64,000 nucleotides of DNA. Source: Symbiobacterium terraclitae. Its GTDB lineage: Bacteria; Bacillota; Sulfobacillia; Symbiobacteriales; Symbiobacteriaceae. The notes under the pieces are model-generated. The model was not told the DNA's origin, ran no database searches, and was given only the letters and a program-made list of their open reading frames with translations. How positions within the stretch are numbered: position 1 is the stretch's first letter; every line of letters starts with the position of its first letter. A program made the translations under genes and the position numbers. This document shows, in pieces, positions 43,054 to 52,760 of the stretch. The stretch lies in assembly GCF_017874315.1 (NCBI RefSeq), contig NZ_JAGGLG010000012.1, positions 47,173-111,172 of the forward strand. Direction: 5' to 3'.

Positions 43054-44277
43054 GTGACCCGCCGGGTGGTGACCGGGAACAGCGACTTGATCCGCCAACT
43101 GAACCGCTCGCTCGTGCTGGACGTGATCCGGCGCCAGGGACCTGTCTCCCGGGCCGAGGTCAGGCGGGTCACCGGTCTGAACTTCACCACGGTGACCAAC
43201 GCAGTGGCCGACCTGATCGCCGACGACCTCGTGAAGGAGGTCGGCCTCGGCACCTCCAGCGGCGGGCGGAAGCCCGTACTGCTGACGCTGAACCCAACCG
43301 CCCGGTACGTGTTGGGCTGCGAGCTCCAGAGCGCCAAGCTCGTCATCGGTCTGTTCGACCTGGCGGGCAACCTGGTGGGCCGGGTGCAGAAGCCCAAGTG
43401 TCCGCGCACCTCCCCGGACGAGGCGGTCGCCCGCATCGCAGAGGGTGTGCGCGAGGTCCTCGCCGCCGCCGGCGTCTCCGCTGAGAAGGTGGAGGGGCTG
43501 GGTGTGGCCGCCCCGGGTCCCCTGGACGCCGAGTCGGGCGTGCTGCTGACGCCGCCCAACATGGTGGGCTGGCAGAACGTGCCGCTGCGGCAGCTGCTGG
43601 AGGAGGCCACCGGGCTGCCGGTGATGCTGGAGAAGGACGGAAACGCCGCCGCAGCGGGCGAGGTCTGGTTCGGCGCCGGCAAGGCGGTGCGCAACCTGAT
43701 CCTGATCATCGTGGATGACGGCATCGGTGCCGGTATCGTGATCGGCGGTCAGCTCTACCGCGGCAAGGGCGGGGCCGGCGAGATCGGCCACGGGACGCTG
43801 GATCTGGACGGGCCGCGCTGCAGCTGCGGCAACCACGGCTGCCTGGAGGCGCTGGCCTCCGGTTTCGCCCTGGGCCGGAAGGCGGCCGAGCTGATCCGCA
43901 GGGGCGTGAACAGCCAGCTGGCGGACCTGGCCGAGTCCGGCATCGGCACGGAGCACATCCTGGCTGCCGCCGAGGCCGGCGACAAGCTCGCCGCGGACCT
44001 GCTGGACGAGTGCGGCCGCATGCTGGGCATCGCCGTCGCCAACACGGTGAACATGTATAACCCCGAACTGATCGTCCTGGCGGGCCGGCTGGCCCAGCGC
44101 AGTCCCATCGTCCTCGAACGTGCGCTGCAGCTGGGCAGGGCGAGAGCTTTTCCGGTGCTCTCCAACCAGGTGCGCATCGTGCGCTCCGGCCTCGGGGATG
44201 ACTTTCTGGTGCGAGGGGCGGCATCGCTGATCCTGGCCCGGCTCTTCCGGGGACCGGTCAATCTCTTTCCATCGTGA
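43054..44277 (+). CDS. ROK-family transcriptional repressor (XylR/NagC type)
   Basis: 407 residues, GTG start; AAAGGTGG lies 12-19 bases upstream. The N-terminal HTH is seen at about residues 20-65 (LDVIRRQGPVSRAEVRRVTG). The ROK domain has the sugar/ATP-like phosphate loop and the zinc motif CSCGNHGCLEA. The HTH makes it a repressor, not a kinase. It precedes an ABC importer and mannosidase genes, so it probably responds to a mannoside or its phosphate and represses this locus. Confidence 0.88.
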   Translation: MTRRVVTGNSDLIRQLNRSLVLDVIRRQGPVSRAEVRRVTGLNFTTVTNAVADLIADDLVKEVGLGTSSGGRKPVLLTLNPTARYVLGCELQSAKLVIGLFDLAGNLVGRVQKPKCPRTSPDEAVARIAEGVREVLAAAGVSAEKVEGLGVAAPGPLDAESGVLLTPPNMVGWQNVPLRQLLEEATGLPVMLEKDGNAAAAGEVWFGAGKAVRNLILIIVDDGIGAGIVIGGQLYRGKGGAGEIGHGTLDLDGPRCSCGNHGCLEALASGFALGRKAAELIRRGVNSQLADLAESGIGTEHILAAAEAGDKLAADLLDECGRMLGIAVANTVNMYNPELIVLAGRLAQRSPIVLERALQLGRARAFPVLSNQVRIVRSGLGDDFLVRGAASLILARLFRGPVNLFPS

Positions 44278-44355
44278 GCGTGGGGAGTTCGTTGGGCCGA
44301 GGCTCACACGGTCCCCAGGCGATAGAGGCCCGCATTACACGCTGAGGAGGTTCGC

Positions 44356-45711
44356 ATGGGCATGATCGGACGCAAGGTTACCGCTGTTTTCCTGTCTTCC
44401 GTGCTCGCCGCCACGCTGCTGGCCGGCTGCGGTGGCGGCGGCAAGGGCGGAAGCACCACTCCGCCCGCGACGCAGCAGCCCGCCCAGGGGGGCCAGCAGA
44501 CCCAGACCCCGCCGTCTTCCCAGCCGGTGACGCTCGAGTTCTGGGGCTGGTGGTCTTCGGAGACCCGCATGCCGACCATCAACAAGATCGTCGACAAGTG
44601 GAACGCCGAGCATCCTGACATCCAGGTGAAGTACACCTTCGTGCCCTTCGGTGAGATGAACACCAAGTACCTGGCCTCCGTGGCCGGCGGCAACCCGCCC
44701 GACATGGTCGTGTCGCCCGACATCTTCACCTCCATCCAGCGCGGCGAGAACGGCCAGGCGATGGAGCTGAGCGCCCTGGGCGCCGCCAGCGTCAAGGACC
44801 TGTACTACCCGAACTTCTGGGATGCCGTCACCACCGATGACGGCAAGATCTACGCCCTGCCCTGGGTCGGCGAGACCAAGTTCCTGTACTACAACAAGGA
44901 GCTGTTCCGCGAGGCCGGGCTCGACCCCGAGAAGGCTCCTGTGACCTGGGATGACCTCTGGAACTTCGCCGACAAGCTCGATAAGTGGGAGGGCAGCAAG
45001 CTCGTCCAGATGGGCTTCCACCCGCTGATGGGCAACTTCGGCTTCCAGGGCTGGGTCTGGAACGCCGGCAGCCTGCTGTTCGAGAACGACGAGAAGCCGA
45101 CCATCAACGCCGCGAAGAACGTCGAGGTCCTCGAGTGGATCAAGAAGTGGACCGACCGGTACGGCTACGACGTGTTCGCCAGCTTCAAGGGCAGCTTCGG
45201 CACCGGCCCGCAGCACGCGTTCATCCAGGGCAAGATCGGCATGGTGGTCGAGACCGCAACTTTCGAGAAGGAGATCAAGACCAACGCCCCCAACCTGGAG
45301 TATGGCGTGATCCCCGTCCCGACGCCCGACGGCAAGCAGCACCAGAACGCCTCCTACTCCGGCGGCTTCGCGGTGGAGCTGCCCGTGGGCTCCAAGCACC
45401 CGCAGCAGGCCTTCGAGTTCGCCAAGTACTGGACCCAGGAGGCCGCCGTGATCTGGGCCCAGGAGCAGAACGACTTCCCGGCGTACACCAAGGCCGTCGA
45501 GACCATCACCACGCCTGAGTTCAAGCGGGCGGCCGACAACATGAAGTACACCGGCCTGATCCCCGTGCCGATGACCGCCACCAACTTCATGGACTTCCTC
45601 AACCCGGCCATCGACGAGGCCTTGATGGGCAGCATGAGCCCCAAGGCAGCGCTGGACCAGGCCCAGTCCCAGATCGAGGACGTCGTCGCGGAGAACCTCG
45701 CGGGCAACTAG
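44356..45711 (+). CDS. ABC sugar transporter substrate-binding lipoprotein
   Basis: 451 residues, ATG behind GAGGAGG. Signal and lipobox LLAGC (Cys27), then a Gly/Gln/Thr linker, then a family 1 extracellular solute-binding domain (LEFWGWWSSETRMPTINKIV, YALPWVGETKFLYYNKELF). It captures oligosaccharides or sugars outside the membrane and passes them to the two permeases downstream. Linked to mannosidase genes, it may bind mannosides. Confidence 0.93.
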   Translation: MGMIGRKVTAVFLSSVLAATLLAGCGGGGKGGSTTPPATQQPAQGGQQTQTPPSSQPVTLEFWGWWSSETRMPTINKIVDKWNAEHPDIQVKYTFVPFGEMNTKYLASVAGGNPPDMVVSPDIFTSIQRGENGQAMELSALGAASVKDLYYPNFWDAVTTDDGKIYALPWVGETKFLYYNKELFREAGLDPEKAPVTWDDLWNFADKLDKWEGSKLVQMGFHPLMGNFGFQGWVWNAGSLLFENDEKPTINAAKNVEVLEWIKKWTDRYGYDVFASFKGSFGTGPQHAFIQGKIGMVVETATFEKEIKTNAPNLEYGVIPVPTPDGKQHQNASYSGGFAVELPVGSKHPQQAFEFAKYWTQEAAVIWAQEQNDFPAYTKAVETITTPEFKRAADNMKYTGLIPVPMTATNFMDFLNPAIDEALMGSMSPKAALDQAQSQIEDVVAENLAGN

Positions 45712-45728
45712 CAGTTCGCGGAGGCGAA

Positions 45729-45757
45729 GCCCCGGGGGGCCAGGCTCCCCCCGGGGC
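45729..45757 (+). terminator. Intercistronic hairpin after the binding-protein gene
   Basis: Perfect 11-bp stem GCCCCGGGGGG / CCCCCCGGGGC, loop of 7, with little T-run. Such hairpins often give partial termination or mRNA protection, so more binding protein than permease is made. Confidence 0.6.
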
Positions 45758-45802
45758 GTTCCGTAGGTGCGCATTCCATACTCAGGGAGGTGACACCACA
45801 GA

Positions 45803-46738
45803 ATGGCAGCGGCAGCCAGGCCCAAGCGTGCGCGCTTCCAGTGGACAGCCAGGGCGCGCGAGGCGCTGACCGGATACCTGTTCATCCTGCCCTGGGCAAT
45901 CGGCTTCGTGGTGTTCATCGCAGGACCGATGCTCTTCTCGCTCTACGCCAGCTTCACCAACTACAACGTGACCTCGAAGTTCGACTGGATCGGCCTGGCC
46001 AACTACAAGAAGATGTTCTTCAATGACCCGTTCTACTGGAAGTCCATGGGGAACACCCTGTACTTCACGGTCTTCTCGGTGCCGATCAACATCATGGTGG
46101 GCGTGGTCTCCGCCGTCATGCTCTTCCAGAACGTACCGCTCCAGAAGATGTGGCGGACCATCTTCTACCTGCCCAAGGTCCTCACCGGTGTTGCGGTGCT
46201 GATGCTGTGGGTCTGGGTCTTCAACCCCCAGGACGGCCTGATGAACAACCTCCTGCGGTCCATCGGGGTGGACAGCCCGCCGCTCTGGTTCGCCAGCCCG
46301 AAGTGGTCGAAGCCGGCCCTGATCGTCATGTCGGCCTGGAGCGCCACGGGCGGCATCCTGCTCTACCTGGCCGGCCTCCAGGCGATCCCGAAGCAGCTCT
46401 ACGAAGCGGCGCAGATCGACGGGGCCTCAGGCTGGCGCCAGTTCCTGAACGTCACGCTGCCGATGCTCTCCTCCACGATCTTCTTCAAGTTGATCACCGG
46501 CATCAACGGCGCCATGCAGTACTGGGAGGCGGCCCTGATCGTGACCAACCCGCCGGGCAGCCCCTCCAACTCGACGCTGTTCAACGGCCTGTACATCTGG
46601 AACACCGCCTTCCGCGACCTGAAGATGGGCTATGCGTCGGCCATGGCCTGGGTGATGTTCGTCATCACGCTGATCCTGGCGGCCATTCAGTTCTGGGGTT
46701 CGAACCGCTGGGTCTACTACGAGGGTGAGAGGAGGTAG
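45803..46738 (+). CDS. ABC sugar transporter permease 1 (MalF/UgpA type)
   Basis: 311 residues, ATG preceded by AGGGAGGTGAC. Six helices, first one GYLFILPWAIGFVVFIAGPM. The EAA loop that contacts the ATPase reads LYEAAQIDGASGWRQFLNVT. It pairs with permease 2. No ATPase gene is found nearby; a shared MsmX/UgpC-type ATPase elsewhere is likely. Confidence 0.93.
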   Translation: MAAAARPKRARFQWTARAREALTGYLFILPWAIGFVVFIAGPMLFSLYASFTNYNVTSKFDWIGLANYKKMFFNDPFYWKSMGNTLYFTVFSVPINIMVGVVSAVMLFQNVPLQKMWRTIFYLPKVLTGVAVLMLWVWVFNPQDGLMNNLLRSIGVDSPPLWFASPKWSKPALIVMSAWSATGGILLYLAGLQAIPKQLYEAAQIDGASGWRQFLNVTLPMLSSTIFFKLITGINGAMQYWEAALIVTNPPGSPSNSTLFNGLYIWNTAFRDLKMGYASAMAWVMFVITLILAAIQFWGSNRWVYYEGERR

Positions 46739-46743
46739 TCGCC

Positions 46744-47631
46744 GTGGCCACCAGTTCGACATCGCCCCAGTTGACACCCGAGCTGCTGCGCAGCCGCCGG
46801 CGGCATCTCATCTACACCATCGCCTGGAAGACGGTGGCAATGCTCATCCTCGGCGCGGTCAGCGCCTTCATCCTCTTCCCGGCCCTGTGGATGCTCTCCA
46901 CGGCCCTGAAGCCTGACGACCAGGTGGCTCTGGCGACCTGGATTCCCCGGCCGCCGGTGTGGCGGAACTTCATCGAGGCCTGGACCTCGGTGCCGTTCAC
47001 CCGGTACACCATCAACACGGCCCTCTACAGCGCCGCCTGCGTGATCGGCGAGACGCTCAGCAGCTCCCTGGTGGCCTACGGGTTCGCCCGCCTGCGCTTC
47101 CCGGGGCGGAACCTGCTGTTTGGCGTGATGCTCTCCACGATGATGATCCCCGGCATGGTCACGATGATCCCCCAGTACGTCCTCTTCTCGAAGATGGGCT
47201 GGGTGGGCAGCTACCTGCCCCTGGTGGTGCCCAAGTTCTTCGGAACGCCCTTCTTCATCTTCCTGCTCCGCCAGATGTTCATGGGCATCCCCGAGGAGCT
47301 CTGCGAGGCGGCTCGCATTGACGGGGCCAACGAGTTCTGGATCTACTCCCGGGTAATCATGCCGCTCTCCAAGGCCTCGCTGGCCACGGTCGCCCTGATG
47401 AGCTTCGAGGGCGCCTGGAACGCCTACGTCGGCCCGGTCCTGTACATCAGCGACCCGAAGCTGTACACCGTCCAGGTCGGCCTGGCGATGTTCAAGTCGA
47501 GCTCGCAGACCGAATGGCAGCACCTCATGGCCGCCTCGATCATCGTGATGCTCCCCATCATCGTCCTGTTCTCGGCCTTCCAGCGGTACTTCGTGGAAGG
47601 CGCGGCCATCTCGGGTGGCGTGAAGGGCTGA
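46744..47631 (+). CDS. ABC sugar transporter permease 2 (MalG/UgpE type)
   Basis: 295 residues, GTG behind GAGAGGAGG that overlaps the previous gene's end. Six helices and the EAA loop LCEAARIDGANEFWIYSRVI. It completes the membrane pore of the importer. Start is only 5 bp from the permease 1 stop. The ROK kinase gene follows by 14 bp. Confidence 0.93.
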   Translation: MATSSTSPQLTPELLRSRRRHLIYTIAWKTVAMLILGAVSAFILFPALWMLSTALKPDDQVALATWIPRPPVWRNFIEAWTSVPFTRYTINTALYSAACVIGETLSSSLVAYGFARLRFPGRNLLFGVMLSTMMIPGMVTMIPQYVLFSKMGWVGSYLPLVVPKFFGTPFFIFLLRQMFMGIPEELCEAARIDGANEFWIYSRVIMPLSKASLATVALMSFEGAWNAYVGPVLYISDPKLYTVQVGLAMFKSSSQTEWQHLMAASIIVMLPIIVLFSAFQRYFVEGAAISGGVKG

Positions 47632-47645
47632 AGAGGAGGCTGCGC

Positions 47646-48653
47646 ATGCGCTCCGGCGACAAGGGATCCGATTATCTACTTGGCATAGACATCGGTGGAA
47701 CGAAGCTTGCGGTCGGGGTGGTGACGCGGGACGGTCGGGTGGTTGCCCAGGAGCGCATACCCACGCAGGCGAACCAGGGCCCCGACATGGTGATCGCCCG
47801 GGTGCAGGAGCTCTGCCGGACGGTGGTGCGCAAGGCGGGCATCACCTGGGAGCAGGTGCTCGCCTGCGGGGTGGGATGCGGCGGCCCGCTGGACATCAAG
47901 CGCGGCCGCGTCATGAACCCGCCCAACCTGCCGGGGTGGCTGGATGTTCCGCTGGTGCAGACCCTCGAAGAGGCCTTCGGCAGGCCCGTCTACCTCGACA
48001 ACGACGCCAACGCCGCCGCCCTGGGCGAGCACCGATTCGGGGCGGGGCGCGGCGTGCGCAACATGGTCTACCTGACGATCTCCACCGGCATCGGCGGGGG
48101 CCTCATCTTCGGCGGCCGCCTCTACTCGGGCGAGAACGGCAACGCCGGCGAGATCGGACACATGTCGCTCAACGTGAACGGGCGCCCCTGCAACTGCGGC
48201 GGCCGCGGCTGCCTCGAGGCGTACGCCTCGGGCACCAGCATCGCCGCCCGGGCGCGCGAGGCGGTGGAGGCCGGCGAGTCCTCGCTGCTCACGGACCTGG
48301 CGGGTTCGCCTGACGCGATCTCGGGCGAGACCGTCAAGGAGGCGCTGCTGCGCGGGGATGCGCTGGCGCGGCGCATCTGGGACGAGACCATGGAGATCCT
48401 GGGAGCGGGCCTGGCCAACGTAATCAACATTTTCAACCCCCAGCGCATCGTGCTGGGCGGGGGAATCACCAATTACGGCGACCTGCTCTTCGTTCCGGTG
48501 CGGCGCATCGCCCTGGCGCGCGCCATGCGGCCGCTGGCCAGCGCGGTGGAGATCGTGCCGGCGGAGCTGGGCAACGACGTGGGCATCCTCGGTGCTGCAG
48601 CGGTGGTGCTGGAGCGTCTGGAGGCCCGGACGGAGGTGGAGACGCATGTCTGA
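47646..48653 (+). CDS. ROK-family sugar kinase
   Basis: 335 residues from ATG 47646 (GAAGAGGAGGCTGC upstream). No HTH; the protein begins directly with the phosphate loop LGIDIGGTKLAVG. Other ROK signatures: YLDNDANAAALGEHRFGAG with the catalytic Asp, and zinc motif CNCGGRGCLEAYASG. Known members phosphorylate glucose, mannose, N-acetylmannosamine or fructose, so mannose released by the mannosidases is a fair guess. Overlaps the SIS gene start by 8 bp. Confidence 0.88.
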   Translation: MRSGDKGSDYLLGIDIGGTKLAVGVVTRDGRVVAQERIPTQANQGPDMVIARVQELCRTVVRKAGITWEQVLACGVGCGGPLDIKRGRVMNPPNLPGWLDVPLVQTLEEAFGRPVYLDNDANAAALGEHRFGAGRGVRNMVYLTISTGIGGGLIFGGRLYSGENGNAGEIGHMSLNVNGRPCNCGGRGCLEAYASGTSIAARAREAVEAGESSLLTDLAGSPDAISGETVKEALLRGDALARRIWDETMEILGAGLANVINIFNPQRIVLGGGITNYGDLLFVPVRRIALARAMRPLASAVEIVPAELGNDVGILGAAAVVLERLEARTEVETHV

Positions 48654-49227
48654 GCAATTGCGCAGCTACCTGGCCGAGCACCTGTCCGTCGCCCTCCAGA
48701 TGGAGTCGCTCCTGCCGCAGGTGGAGGATGTGGCGCAGGTCATCTGCCGCGCCCTGGAGCAGGGCGGGCGGATCTACGCCTTCGGCAACGGGGGCAGCGC
48801 CGCCGACGCACAGCACTTCACCGCCGAGCTCGTGGGCCGCTACCGGCGCGAGCGGCGGCCGCTGCCTGCGGTGGCCCTGACCACCGACCCCTCTGCGGTG
48901 ACCTGCATCGGGAACGACTACGACTTCGCCGACCTCTTCGCCAGGCAGGTGGAGGGGCTGGTGCGCCCCGGTGACGTGGTGGTGGGCATTACCACCTCCG
49001 GCAACTCCGAGAACGTGCTGCGCGGCCTTGAGGCCGCCCGGCGGCAGGGGGCGGTGACCGTAGCGCTCACCGGCGGCTCGGGTGGCCGGGTGGCGCCGGT
49101 CGCCGACCACGCCCTGGTGGTGCCGTCGGGGACTACCGCCCGCATCCAGGAGATGCACATCCTCATGATCCACATGATCTGCGAGCGCATCGACGACTGG
49201 GCGCTCGCCGGGAGGCAGGACGGGTGA
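48646..49227 (+). CDS. SIS-domain sugar-phosphate isomerase, GmhA-like
   Basis: 193 residues from ATG 48646. SIS fold with the GmhA signature: GGRIYAFGNGGSAADAQHFT, ELVGRYRRERRPLPAVALTTD, TTSGNSENVLRGLEAAR. GmhA isomerises sedoheptulose 7-phosphate, but in an operon with a mannose-type kinase and mannosidases it may act on a different sugar phosphate. The stop overlaps the next GTG start (GTGA), so translation is coupled. Confidence 0.85.
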   Translation: MSEQLRSYLAEHLSVALQMESLLPQVEDVAQVICRALEQGGRIYAFGNGGSAADAQHFTAELVGRYRRERRPLPAVALTTDPSAVTCIGNDYDFADLFARQVEGLVRPGDVVVGITTSGNSENVLRGLEAARRQGAVTVALTGGSGGRVAPVADHALVVPSGTTARIQEMHILMIHMICERIDDWALAGRQDG

Positions 49228-52200
49228 GCCAAGGAAAGCGCCTCTGGCAGATCGGTCCGGCCGACCTGGTGGACAACTACCGGCGGCCCGACCTGACGGG
49301 ATCCGTGGTCTGGGACGCCGCGGCCCCGGCCGGCACCCGCCGGTGGCCGCTCTTCCACCCCAGCGAGGCCGACCCCGACGGGGGTTACCGCCCTTATCCC
49401 TATGTCATCCAGTTTGCCCTCCCCGATGAGCCGCAGGGTGCCTACCTCCTGCGGCTCTGCCATCTTGCCATCGCCCCGCGGCTGGCCCACCTGGAGGTGG
49501 CGGTGAACGGCGTGGCCGGTACCGTCTACCTGCAGCCGGAGCCGGCCCGGTCCGGCGAGATCCGGCTGCACGCCGGTCTGCACACCACCATCTACGCCGA
49601 GGGCGTCGCCGAGGTGGTGCTGCCGGCGGAGCTGCTCCGGCGCGGCGCCAACCAGCTGGTACTGACCGCCCGGGACGAGGGGGAGGTCCTGCGGGTCGAC
49701 CGCCCCGAGGCCATCAAGCGGCTGGACCGGATGGCCAACGGGGCCGGTTTCGTCTACCAGGGGCTGGAGCTCCTGCAGCTGCCGGCGCGGCCGGACGGCG
49801 GGGTGCACCGGGTCTCGGCGGTGCCCACCGTGCTCTGGCGCCGGAACCGCGCCGGCGAACTGGTGGAGCGCTGCTGGGTGGTGATCGAGCTGGCCGGGGC
49901 CTGCCCCGCCGGAGAAGTCCTGCTGACCCTGCGCGAGGGCGAACGGGTTGAGGAGTACCGCCTGCAGTTGCCGGAGCGGCCCTTCGGCCACATCCGCCTG
50001 CCCTTCGACCTGTTCGACGGCCAGGGCGAGGTGCAGTGGCGGCTCGAGGGGCCCGGCTGGGCCCGGGAAGGGCGGATGCGCCGGAAGCGCAAGTGGCGGG
50101 TCTACGTGGCCCCCCACGCCCACACCGACATCGGCTACACCCACCGGCAGTGGGAGGTGGCGGAGCGGCTGTGCCGGAACATCGACTTCGCCCTCGACCG
50201 CCTGGCCGCGCTGCCGGAGGGCCAGACCCGGTTTGCGTACCACCTGGACTCCACGTGGGCCCTGGAGCACTACCTGCAGACGCGCAGCCCGGAGCGCATC
50301 CGGCAGCTCGTCCGGGCGGTCAGCGCGGGCAAGATCGGCGTGGCCGGCAACTACGTGGACCTGCTCACCCACCTGGCCGGGCTGGAGGATCTGATCCGGA
50401 ACCAGGCGGCGAGCGACCGGATGCTTCGGCCGCTGGGGATCGCCGCCCGCTTCAACGCCGTGGTCGACGTGGCCTCGATCACCGGCGCCGCGCCGACGAT
50501 CCTGGCCGGGTCCGGCATCCGGTACCTGGTGCACGCCAACAACCAGGACCGCGGCCCCTTCCGGCTGAACGGAAACCTGCACCGGCGCTCCCCCTTCTGG
50601 TGGGAGGGGGCCGCCGGGGGCCGGGTGCTGGTCTGGCTGTCCAAGATGTACTGCGAGCTGCGCAAGGTCTGCGGTTCGCCGCCCGTGCCCGACGCCGCCG
50701 CCTGCGGGCTCGAGATGTGGCTGGCGGAGTACGAGCGGGAGGATTACCTGCCCGACGCCGTCCTCCTCTACGGGCAGGAGGCCGACAACACCGACCTGGA
50801 CCCGCAGCCGGCCGACTTCGTGCAGCGCTGGAACGAGACGTACGCGTACCCGCGGCTGATCGCCTGCGACGTGGCCGAGTTCTTCGATGAGGTGGCCGGG
50901 CGCTTCGGCGACCGGCTGCCCACGGTGCGGGGCGACGGCGGCGCCTACTGGGAGGACGGCGCGCTGAGCTCCGCGGCCGAGACGATCCAGGTGCGCCAGG
51001 CCCAGGCGAGCCTGCCCGCGGCCGAGCGGCTGGAGGCGCTGGCGGCGATCCACACCCCCGGCTGGGCCTTCCCCCTGGACCAGTTCGACGAGGCCTGGCG
51101 GCAGTTGCTGCTCTACGACGAGCACACGTGGGGCGCGTTCCTCAGCTGCACCGAGCCAGACGCCGTACTGGCCCGGGACCAGTGGGCCGTCAAGGAGGGC
51201 TTCGCGCGCGGCGCCGCGGACTGGGCCCGGCGGCTCCTCCACGCGGCCGCCACCCGCCACAGCCTCAACTGGAACAACGACGGCCGGGAGGTCGTGGTCT
51301 ACAACCCCCACAGCTTCGCCGCCGGCGGCGCGGTGCAGGTGGAGATCGAGCCCGACGAGGTGCCGGTGGACCCGGCCACCGGGGAGGCCGTGCCCATGCG
51401 GACGGTGCGGCGGCTGGCCACGCAGGCCCTGGTGGAGCTCTGGATCGAGCCGCTGCCTGGCCTCAGCTACAGGCGGCTGGTGCTGCAGCGGCGGCAGGCC
51501 GGAGAGCCGGAGGAGGCCGGGCGGGCTGAGACTGCCGTTCCCGCAGGGGAGCAGTCGCCGGCCGTGGAGCGGAGCGTGACTGTCGAGACCGGCACGACGG
51601 GGTTCGACGAACCTGTCGTGCTCGAGAACGACTTCTATCGCGTGTCGGTCGACACAGCCAGGGGCGCGATCGCCAGCTGGTTCGACAAGGCGCTCGGGAG
51701 GGAACTGGTCGACGCGGCGGACCCCTGCGGTCTCGGCCGGCTCCTTTACGCCCGGGGCGGCGAGGGCACCCGGCTGGTCTCGAACCAGGCCGACCTGCCC
51801 GACGGCGACCCCGAGGTGCTGGACCGGTTCCGTCCCACCGGCTGCCGGATCGAACGGCACGCGCTGGGACAGGCCCTGGTCCTCACCGGCGAGGTGGAGG
51901 CGGGCGAGCTCACGCTCACCGTCACCCTGCCCCACCGGGCGAGGTGGGTCGACCTGGCGTACCGGTACCGCAAGGAGGCCCGCCGCGCCAAGGAGGCGGT
52001 CTACGTCGCCTTCCCCACCGCGCTGGCCGGGGCCGCCGTCCTGTCTGACGGCCACCTGGGCTGGGTGGACTGGCACCGGGATCAGCTGCCCGGCGGCTGC
52101 AAGGAGTGGCTGCCGCTGCAGACCTCCATCCTGCTCTCGACCGAGGAGGCGGAGATCCAGATCTGCTCGCCGGACATCCCGCTCTTCACCGTGGGCTCCG

Positions 52201-52760
52201 TGGTGCGCGGCCGGTGGCCGAAGGAGATGGACCTGACCGGCGGGAAAGTCTTCTCGTACGTGATGAACAACTACTGGCACACCAACTACAAGGCCGAGCA
52301 GGGCGGCGAGATCGCCTTCCGCTACCGGCTGACCAGCGGCCGGACCATCCCCCGGGACAGGGCCTACCGCCTGGGCTGGACGACCCGCCAGGGGCTCTAC
52401 GCCCAGCGGATGTCGTTCCAGGACTTCCGTCCGGTGCGCGCGCCCTACGCAGATCCTTCGGGCGGCCGGCTGGCGGAGGTGGGACCCGAGCAGGTGGTGC
52501 TGACCGCCTTCGCCCGGGCGCGCTGGGCAGGCGGCTACGTGCTGCGCCTGCAGGAGATCGCCGGAGGGGCCAGGACGGCGTACGTGCGCATCCCCGGGAG
52601 GCGCATCGCCCGGGCTTGGCTGACCGATCTGCTGGAGCGGGAGCGGGCGGAACTGGCGCCCGGGCCCGACGGTTCGCTGGCGGTGCCGGTCCCCGCGTGG
52701 GGCCTCACAACGGTGCGTATTGAGCTGGAGGAAACGAACGAGGGAGGCGCCGAGCCTTGA
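49224..52760 (+). CDS. Large GH38-type alpha-mannosidase-like protein (1178 residues)
   Basis: GTG at 49224 overlaps the SIS stop; GGGAGG is 8 bp upstream. Residues 1-290 form an N-terminal beta-sandwich. The GH38 domain starts at APHAHTDIGYTHRQ (zinc His300, Asp302), and the nucleophile is probably Asp415 in FNAVVDVASITGAAP, a form unlike the canonical NPDSFGH. Near NWNNDGREVVVYNP the mid and C-terminal beta domains begin. No signal peptide. This is the divergent GH38 branch; its sugar specificity cannot be told. The stop overlaps the TTG start of the next GH38. Confidence 0.8.
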   Translation: MSQGKRLWQIGPADLVDNYRRPDLTGSVVWDAAAPAGTRRWPLFHPSEADPDGGYRPYPYVIQFALPDEPQGAYLLRLCHLAIAPRLAHLEVAVNGVAGTVYLQPEPARSGEIRLHAGLHTTIYAEGVAEVVLPAELLRRGANQLVLTARDEGEVLRVDRPEAIKRLDRMANGAGFVYQGLELLQLPARPDGGVHRVSAVPTVLWRRNRAGELVERCWVVIELAGACPAGEVLLTLREGERVEEYRLQLPERPFGHIRLPFDLFDGQGEVQWRLEGPGWAREGRMRRKRKWRVYVAPHAHTDIGYTHRQWEVAERLCRNIDFALDRLAALPEGQTRFAYHLDSTWALEHYLQTRSPERIRQLVRAVSAGKIGVAGNYVDLLTHLAGLEDLIRNQAASDRMLRPLGIAARFNAVVDVASITGAAPTILAGSGIRYLVHANNQDRGPFRLNGNLHRRSPFWWEGAAGGRVLVWLSKMYCELRKVCGSPPVPDAAACGLEMWLAEYEREDYLPDAVLLYGQEADNTDLDPQPADFVQRWNETYAYPRLIACDVAEFFDEVAGRFGDRLPTVRGDGGAYWEDGALSSAAETIQVRQAQASLPAAERLEALAAIHTPGWAFPLDQFDEAWRQLLLYDEHTWGAFLSCTEPDAVLARDQWAVKEGFARGAADWARRLLHAAATRHSLNWNNDGREVVVYNPHSFAAGGAVQVEIEPDEVPVDPATGEAVPMRTVRRLATQALVELWIEPLPGLSYRRLVLQRRQAGEPEEAGRAETAVPAGEQSPAVERSVTVETGTTGFDEPVVLENDFYRVSVDTARGAIASWFDKALGRELVDAADPCGLGRLLYARGGEGTRLVSNQADLPDGDPEVLDRFRPTGCRIERHALGQALVLTGEVEAGELTLTVTLPHRARWVDLAYRYRKEARRAKEAVYVAFPTALAGAAVLSDGHLGWVDWHRDQLPGGCKEWLPLQTSILLSTEEAEIQICSPDIPLFTVGSVVRGRWPKEMDLTGGKVFSYVMNNYWHTNYKAEQGGEIAFRYRLTSGRTIPRDRAYRLGWTTRQGLYAQRMSFQDFRPVRAPYADPSGGRLAEVGPEQVVLTAFARARWAGGYVLRLQEIAGGARTAYVRIPGRRIARAWLTDLLERERAELAPGPDGSLAVPVPAWGLTTVRIELEETNEGGAEP

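Noticed and set aside
48918..52280. 1120-codon minus-strand frame opposite the large GH38 gene
   Set aside because: Shadow of the plus-strand gene; no domain and a low-complexity His/Pro/Leu/Gln-rich composition.
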